Source: a bacterium (GTDB lineage Bacteria > Patescibacteriota > UBA1384 > XYA2-FULL-43-10 > 1-14-0-10-43-13). Taken from it: DNA of 17,645 nt. The stretch spans positions 1-17,645 of the forward strand of contig JAUSKR010000060.1 of the NCBI GenBank assembly GCA_030649445.1, given 5' to 3'. Positions 13,298 through 17,645 of this stretch are shown here, piece after piece. The notes under the pieces are model-generated. The model was given only the letters and a program-made list of their open reading frames with translations. It searched no databases and was not told the DNA's origin. Every line of letters begins with the position of its first letter. Position 1 is the first letter of the stretch. The translations under genes and the position numbers were made by a program.

Positions 13298-13672
13298 TTG
13301 GCAACACTTTTTCTAATCTGGTGGTATGGCGAGGAATTTCAGAATGTCCTTCAATATTTTGAAACTTTTTTGGTATACCTATATGATTTTTTCTCCGTCA
13401 GAATCTGTCTCTCGACGCTTTTTGCAGTCTGGCGCCGTGACCGGATCAATTACAAGGGGCTAGCGTTGCCAGACATTTTTCAGGCCTGGACACTCAATCT
13501 TGCTTCTCGCATTGTCGGATTTTTTGTCAAAATCTCGACAATGCTCATTTATCTAATTGTTTCTTTGCTAGTTATAATTTTTGCCGCCGCTTTTATCATT
13601 TCTTGGCTCTTATTGCCATTAATTGTTGTTGCGTTGATTTATTTTGGCATTAAAATAATACTGGGTAGCTAA
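13298..13672 (+). CDS. Small membrane protein coupled to Clp-like ATPase
   Basis: Unknown family. The TTG at 13298 is preferred: GGGGGGATATTTG here is nearly identical to the GGAGGGATATTTG that starts the DUF2207 gene, and earlier in-frame starts (ATG 13274, or 13199) lie in a repeat. About 124 aa. The N-terminal segment (ATLFLIWWYGEEF) is hydrophobic, then an amphipathic middle (RRDRINYKGLALPDIFQAW), then one long or two close membrane spans in the last 50 residues. Its TAA overlaps the ATG of the next gene (TAATG), so the two are translationally coupled and probably act together at the membrane. Confidence 0.7.
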   Translation: MATLFLIWWYGEEFQNVLQYFETFLVYLYDFFSVRICLSTLFAVWRRDRINYKGLALPDIFQAWTLNLASRIVGFFVKISTMLIYLIVSLLVIIFAAAFIISWLLLPLIVVALIYFGIKIILGS

Positions 13673-16200
13673 TGGAAAATAACTTCACAGTCCAACCGGC
13701 CGGAACAGCGGTCAACCGCGCGGTCACGATTGACAAAATAGCTTCGAATTTTTTGGTCAAAATAATTTCCTTGTTTTTTTGGCTGGCCGGCGTTGCTTCG
13801 GTCATTTACATTTTATTTAATTACATCGCGCCCGGTTTTCTCGGTAGCTCAGATCTGATTCTTGGCCTCTCCATCCTTGTTTTGGCTAAATTCCTCGTCT
13901 ATCTGGCCGGTCGGTCTTTTTATCTTCAACGGCTCCAGAAAATTCCGACCGGTACGTTGAACAATATTAAATCAAAATTAAGCCAAAACCAGCCCCCAGC
14001 GGGGGTCCCTTCGGGGCCGACTAATCTGTTCGAAGTTTTTTCCTTCGATCTGGCCAAAGCAACCTTTTCACTGTTTTTAGAGAAAGATTCCACCGAGATC
14101 TCTCTCAGAGAGTTGGGTACTAGCTTACTCTCGGCAGAGGATATGGCATTTATCATTTTTCGGCTAGGATTGGGCCGCGACAGTATAATAAACACTCTTG
14201 AAGATAAAAAAGACGTTACTGGTATAATTTTAGCCTCAGTTGATATCGCTATTGCCAACAACCACACAAGTATTTGGTCAGGCGATCTTTTCTTGTCAAT
14301 TTGCCAGTCTTCAGACGGGCTGAAAAAACTTTTTAATGATTATCGGCTGGAGTCAGCTGATCTGAAAAGTCTGATTTCATGGCAAACCAAAGTGATGGCT
14401 GAAATTGACCTAAAAAAGGGCTTATTTAACAAAAATAAGTTTAAGTTTACCGGCGGTATCGGCAAAAATTGGTCGTATGGCTACACCTTGTTTTTGCGGC
14501 AATTTTCGATTGATTTAACTGCATCAATTGCCGATTTTGGTCTCGGCTTGGAAATTATCGGCCGGGACAAGGAAATCAAGGAGATCGAAGATGCATTGTC
14601 AAGATCTGCTAACGCCAATGTTATTCTTGTCGGCAACGCCGGTGTCGGCAAACACACGACGATCCTCGGTTTTGCCAAGAAAGTTCTGGATGGTGAAGTT
14701 ACCAGAGAGATTTCCCATGACGATATTTTGCAAATTGATACTGAAGCTTTGATTTCAGGTGTGACCTCTGAGGGAGAAGTTATCGAGCGGTTTAGAATGA
14801 TGTTGTCTGAGGCGGCAACGGCCGGAAATATCATCATTCTGATTGAAAACATTGAAAATCTTTTTTCAGCCAATGGTGTTGGCACGGCCAATTTAACAGC
14901 AATACTTCTGCCATTTTTGGAAAATAGCGCCATCCATATTATCGGCACAAGCGAGGTAGCACCCTACAATGAATACATTGTCGGGAATACCAGTCTAGCA
15001 AATCATTTTGTTCGGGTTTCAATTAGTGAGCCGAAAGGGGAGGATTTAGTTAAAATTCTCGAAGACACCGCGCCGCTGATCGAATCCAGGGCTGGTTCGA
15101 TTATTACCTTTGAAGCGATCAAAGCTACCACTCATGATGCGGCAAAATATCTGGTTAATCTGACCGAGCCAGAACGCTCGATCAATCTTCTTGAAGGGGC
15201 GGTGATGAAAGCGACCTCTTTACGAGGTAAAACAATTATTGCCGAGAGTGATGTCGCTGACTATGTCGCTGAAAAGTTTCAATTGCCGGCGGCTGAAGCA
15301 GGTCAGGCGGAAAAAACCAAACTGCTCAATTTAGAGAAAATTATGCACGAGACAGTTATCGGTCAAGATGAGGCAGTCAAAGCGGTTGCCAGCGCCATGC
15401 GCCGGGCCCGGGCTCAGGTGTCCGATTCGCCAAAACCGATTGGTTCTTTTCTCTTTCTTGGTCCGACCGGTGTCGGCAAGACGGCCACCGCCAAGGCACT
15501 GGCCCGGGCTTATTTTGGCAGCGCTACTAATATGACCCGCTTCGATATGTCAGAATATCAAAACAAAGCCGATATTTACCGGCTGATCGGGACGAAGGAT
15601 GAGGTTGGAAATTTGACCACGTTCGTCGCCGAAAAACCATTTTCATTATTATTGTTCGATGAGATCGAAAAAGCCGATCCGGACATTCTCAATCTATTTC
15701 TGCAAATTCTCGATGAAGGTATACTGACCGATGGCCGCGGTCAAAAAGTTTCGTTCTCCAACACGATTATAATTGCCACATCAAATGCTGGCTCGGATGT
15801 CATCAGCCAGACGCTCGGCCAAAATGCCAATTACGACCAATTGAAAAATACTCTGAGTCAATATCTGATCGATCAGCATTTATTTAAGCCGGAATTACTC
15901 AACAGATTTACCGGTGTCATTGCTTTTTCACCGCTTGATCAGCTAGCGATCCTCGAAGTGGCAAAATTGTTAATTAAAAATTTGCAAGACACAGTCTTGA
16001 AAAACAAAGAAATTAAGATTGAAATCGCGCCCGACGCGATCGACTATCTAGCCCAAATCGGTTTTGATCCGAAGATGGGCGCCCGTCCGATGGAGCGTGT
16101 CATTGCCGATAAAATTGAAAATCTGTTGGCGGAAAAAATTCTCCGCAATGAAATTAAAAAGGGTGATAGCTTGACGATCACCAAGGAGATGGTAAGTTAG
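13672..16200 (+). CDS. Membrane-anchored Clp/Hsp100-like AAA+ ATPase
   Basis: An 842-aa double-AAA+ protein. Two membrane spans (about 26-50 and 58-78) precede a Clp_N-like helical region (about 115-280), with AAA domain 1 from about 305 and domain 2 from about 565. Domain 1 is degenerate: Walker A GNAGVGKH at 321-328 keeps its lysine, but the Walker B acidic pair is Glu392-Asn393 in place of Asp-Glu. Domain 2 is intact: GPTGVGKT at 597-604, Asp663-Glu664, arginine finger Arg745 in PELLNR, and sensor-2 Arg805 in GARPMER. The coiled-coil M domain of ClpB is missing, and between sensor 1 and the arginine finger there is TLGQN rather than a ClpP-docking [IVL]-G-[LF] loop. So it may remodel proteins at the membrane without ClpP. 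Residues 107-117 come from a GC hairpin. It often gets annotated ClpC-like; I leave the symbol blank. Confidence 0.88.
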   Translation: MENNFTVQPAGTAVNRAVTIDKIASNFLVKIISLFFWLAGVASVIYILFNYIAPGFLGSSDLILGLSILVLAKFLVYLAGRSFYLQRLQKIPTGTLNNIKSKLSQNQPPAGVPSGPTNLFEVFSFDLAKATFSLFLEKDSTEISLRELGTSLLSAEDMAFIIFRLGLGRDSIINTLEDKKDVTGIILASVDIAIANNHTSIWSGDLFLSICQSSDGLKKLFNDYRLESADLKSLISWQTKVMAEIDLKKGLFNKNKFKFTGGIGKNWSYGYTLFLRQFSIDLTASIADFGLGLEIIGRDKEIKEIEDALSRSANANVILVGNAGVGKHTTILGFAKKVLDGEVTREISHDDILQIDTEALISGVTSEGEVIERFRMMLSEAATAGNIIILIENIENLFSANGVGTANLTAILLPFLENSAIHIIGTSEVAPYNEYIVGNTSLANHFVRVSISEPKGEDLVKILEDTAPLIESRAGSIITFEAIKATTHDAAKYLVNLTEPERSINLLEGAVMKATSLRGKTIIAESDVADYVAEKFQLPAAEAGQAEKTKLLNLEKIMHETVIGQDEAVKAVASAMRRARAQVSDSPKPIGSFLFLGPTGVGKTATAKALARAYFGSATNMTRFDMSEYQNKADIYRLIGTKDEVGNLTTFVAEKPFSLLLFDEIEKADPDILNLFLQILDEGILTDGRGQKVSFSNTIIIATSNAGSDVISQTLGQNANYDQLKNTLSQYLIDQHLFKPELLNRFTGVIAFSPLDQLAILEVAKLLIKNLQDTVLKNKEIKIEIAPDAIDYLAQIGFDPKMGARPMERVIADKIENLLAEKILRNEIKKGDSLTITKEMVS
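13991..14020. repeat. In-frame GC hairpin inside the Clp-like gene
   Basis: CCCCC (13993-13997) and GGGGG (14001-14005) around AGC, followed by CCCTTCGGGG. Encodes PPAGVPSGPT in the linker between the membrane anchor and the Clp_N-like region, a site likely to tolerate it. Confidence 0.65.
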
Positions 16201-16228
16201 TACTCAGTGCACAGTACTCAGTACTCAG
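16199..16228. repeat. Left 30-bp inverted terminus (S23 element)
   Basis: AGTACTCAGT then a continuation of AGTACTC-like 7-mers. It matches the complement of 16591-16620 at 27 of 30 positions. It begins within the stop codon of the Clp-like gene. Confidence 0.88.
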
Positions 16229-16231
16229 TTT

Positions 16232-16576
16232 TTAAATCGATTTCAATAATCCAGTGATTATTTTAGATAGCTCTGTTGCTTGGGCAAAGAGAACACCAAA
16301 TTCTTTTTTTGACACGTATCCGAGATCGAGAGCAAGATAAAGCATGGATTTTACTTCAGCACATGAGCCCTTGGAGGTATACAGAAAGTGAGAAAATTGT
16401 TTGTCTCCCTTTCTCTCAAAACCCTCGGCAATATTATTCATAATAGAAACAACTGCTCGTAAGATCTGACTTCTGAAAGAGAAATCCTGAGATTTCTCAA
16501 AAATATCATAACAGGCGACAACAAACTGTCGAGATTTTTGCCATGCAATTATGTCTTCAAATCTTGCAAAAGCCAT
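16232..16576 (-). CDS. Four-helix bundle protein (S23/IVP family)
   Basis: A 114-aa all-helical protein of the family found in 23S rRNA intervening sequences and as free genes (TIGR02436-type). Family features: FEDIIAWQKSR at 6-16, SQILRAVVSIMNNIAEGFER around 36-55, and the helix ending LDLGYVSKKEF. The molecular role is not established; relatives form pentameric barrels and some (Avd) bind nucleic acid with a retroelement reverse transcriptase. The ATG at 16576 is fixed by an excellent ribosome site (AGGAGGTGAT). A longer frame upstream would cross the right inverted repeat and run antisense to the transpeptidase. It is enclosed by 30-bp inverted repeats. Confidence 0.92.
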   Translation of the reverse strand: MAFARFEDIIAWQKSRQFVVACYDIFEKSQDFSFRSQILRAVVSIMNNIAEGFERKGDKQFSHFLYTSKGSCAEVKSMLYLALDLGYVSKKEFGVLFAQATELSKIITGLLKSI

Positions 16577-16590
16577 TTCTTTATCACCTC

Positions 16591-16620
16591 CTGAGTACTG
16601 CGTACTGAGAACTGAGTACT
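16591..16620. repeat. Right 30-bp inverted terminus (S23 element)
   Basis: The complement begins AGTACTCAGT and continues with AGTACGC and AGTACTC units; 27 of 30 positions match the left terminus. It lies two bases from the stop codon of the L,D-transpeptidase gene and also abuts the ribosome site of the S23 gene. Confidence 0.88.
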
Positions 16621-16622
16621 TT

Positions 16623-17645
16623 TTACTTGTGGATGTAAACTGGTGTGCCGATCTCTGTCCAATTATATAATGTTTCAGCCGGGCCGACGCCGAGACGGAC
16701 ACAGCCGTGAGAGACGGGGATGCCGAGGTGGTTGGCCCCTTCCTTGACGCCGTTGGGCCACTCTGGCAACTCGTGAAGGCCGTATGAGCCACTAAATGCT
16801 TCCCACCATGGCATCCACAGCCCGTACTCAGCTGACCAGGCGCGCGGGTTTTTATTTTGGATGGCATATGTGCCAGTCGGTGTCGGCATCGACGCTTTGC
16901 CGCTTGAAATAATATTGCAATCAATCAGAGTCGGTCCCTCAATCCGGCAAAGTTGCTGAGTAGAGAGAGTGATATCAATGTATTTACTCTCAAACCGGCC
17001 CAAAACCAAACCCTCGTTTGGAAAAACTTTGATTTCTTTGGCCGGCGTCACTGTCGTCGTCATCGCGACGGCGACAGTGGTGTTCTTCAATTGAGCAAGC
17101 AGACCGGAAACGGCGGCATCCTTGTCTAAATAAAGTCCATCCTGGCCAGCGTCGATCACTTCATTGGTGCTGGCATTAATTTTCCGGTTCTTCATTGTAA
17201 TTTCAAAATTCTTGGCAATCGTATTCAAGTAGGCTTTAACATTTGAATTATTGAGCTGAGCGACAGTTTGTGTCCCGGCCGTGACGAACTCGATCCAATT
17301 ACCGACCTGGGCTTTGGTCGGTAAGTATCTTTTATCTGTGTAGGTAAATAAATATGTTTTATCCAGCAGGTTCGTCGCTTGTTGCTTGGCTGAGTCAAAA
17401 CTGGCGTTAGTGATTTTAGCTGGCGTGATCGCAGTCGAAAGTACGATTTTGTTGCTCGAGGTGCCTGCCAAGCTCATAATTTGATTGACCAAGCGCTCCG
17501 TTTGAACAGTCTGGCCGTCTAGACTATTTTGAAGCACGATTTCTCCATTCTGAATCTGCAAAGTTGCATCCTGCGCGTCAGTATTTAATTGAGCGATCGC
17601 AATTTTTAGAAAGTCATTATATTTCGCCTCGTCGACAGCCGGGCT
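16623..17645 (-). CDS. L,D-transpeptidase (YkuD), N-terminus beyond window
   Basis: Cell-wall enzyme forming 3-3 peptidoglycan cross-links or anchoring proteins to stem peptides, acting outside the membrane. The C-terminal YkuD domain has the catalytic motif SHGCVRL (Cys codon at 16703-16701) and the upstream conserved histidine in YGLHELPEWPNG. The preceding 200 residues (LVNQIMSLAGTSS..., FTYTDKRYLPTKAQVGNWI) match the PG_binding_4 type found in such transpeptidases. The frame stays open to the window edge (fragment begins SPAVDEAKYNDFLKIA), so the start, and any signal anchor, lie outside; the internal TTG near 17561 is not the start. It converges on the Clp-like gene, with the S23 element between. 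Confidence 0.92.
   Translation of the reverse strand, partial: SPAVDEAKYNDFLKIAIAQLNTDAQDATLQIQNGEIVLQNSLDGQTVQTERLVNQIMSLAGTSSNKIVLSTAITPAKITNASFDSAKQQATNLLDKTYLFTYTDKRYLPTKAQVGNWIEFVTAGTQTVAQLNNSNVKAYLNTIAKNFEITMKNRKINASTNEVIDAGQDGLYLDKDAAVSGLLAQLKNTTVAVAMTTTVTPAKEIKVFPNEGLVLGRFESKYIDITLSTQQLCRIEGPTLIDCNIISSGKASMPTPTGTYAIQNKNPRAWSAEYGLWMPWWEAFSGSYGLHELPEWPNGVKEGANHLGIPVSHGCVRLGVGPAETLYNWTEIGTPVYIHK

Larger units (their letters stand above)
16199..16620. mobile_element. Putative 422-bp S23-gene element
   Basis: A four-helix-bundle gene enclosed by 30-bp inverted repeats, fitted between the stop codons of two convergent genes (TAG at 16198-16200 and the complement of TAA at 16623-16625). A third copy of the terminal repeat stands alone in polA (9691-9720). 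Related genes are known inside 23S rRNA intervening sequences, which are also closed by inverted repeats. Movement as a unit is inferred. Confidence 0.6.

Noticed and set aside
16199..16620. 23S rRNA intervening sequence
   Set aside because: No rRNA sequence flanks the element; both neighbours are protein genes.
16577..16924. Extended N-terminus for the S23 protein
   Set aside because: It crosses the right inverted repeat and runs opposite the transpeptidase coding sequence in another frame; the ribosome site fixes the start at 16576.
1..17645. tRNA or rRNA genes
   Set aside because: I saw no cloverleaf with TTCRA arm and no rRNA core sequence on reading the gaps; a dedicated tRNA scan was not possible.

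Overview
The window reads as a fragment of a small-genome bacterium of the Patescibacteria/CPR type. This is inferred from the gene set and style: short single-copy housekeeping genes, a DNA polymerase I without a proofreading domain, a DUF2207 membrane protein, a lysine-tailed S20, an L,D-transpeptidase with a PG_binding_4-like region, and a membrane-anchored Clp-like AAA+ protein. TAA, TAG and TGA all end genes here (TGA ends purD), so there is no sign of a recoded UGA. Most of the backbone has moderate to low GC. Three genes are clearly GC-richer than their neighbours and carry their own signals: purD, a 62-aa ORF at 3862 and an unknown gene at 12167.

Layout. 1-227: leader with a TGTCAT-type palindromic repeat. 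228-2754 (+): manC and manB, which make mannose-1-phosphate and GDP-mannose. 2865-3794 (+): a hydrophilic protein of unknown function. 3862-4050 (+): a GC-rich orphan with promoter and hairpin. 4178-4495 (+): rpsT with a strong terminator. 4740-11942 (all minus): the two halves of polA, then purD, holA, a DUF2207 protein and lepB. 12167-12820 (+): a GC-rich unknown gene with an apparent frameshift. 12968-16200 (+): ferredoxin, a small membrane protein, and a two-AAA Clp-like ATPase translationally coupled to it. 16232-16576 (-): a four-helix-bundle (S23/IVP-type) gene enclosed by 30-bp inverted repeats. 16623 to the right edge (-): an L,D-transpeptidase cut off by the window end.

The most striking feature is repeat sequence living inside genes. 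At least seven insertions of intergenic-type repeats (GC hairpins, a TGTCAT...ATGACA element, heptanucleotide arrays, a solo 30-bp terminal repeat) sit in frame in manC, manB (twice), the polA 5'-nuclease half (twice), the polA polymerase half and the Clp-like gene, so peptide segments with no counterpart in these families are read out. The two polA halves are in the same reading frame and separated only by one TAA and a 12-codon hairpin spacer, so a repeat of this kind seems to have split PolA. A 30-bp repeat that bounds the S23 gene as inverted termini also occurs alone inside polA. A separate 161-bp element with about 20-bp inverted termini is flanked by TTA, one copy of which is the holA stop codon.

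Roles: GDP-mannose supply for surface glycans (manC/manB), cell-wall cross-linking (L,D-transpeptidase), protein export (lepB), replication and repair (polA halves, holA), translation (rpsT), electron transfer (ferredoxin), and an envelope-attached Hsp100-like machine of unknown substrate.
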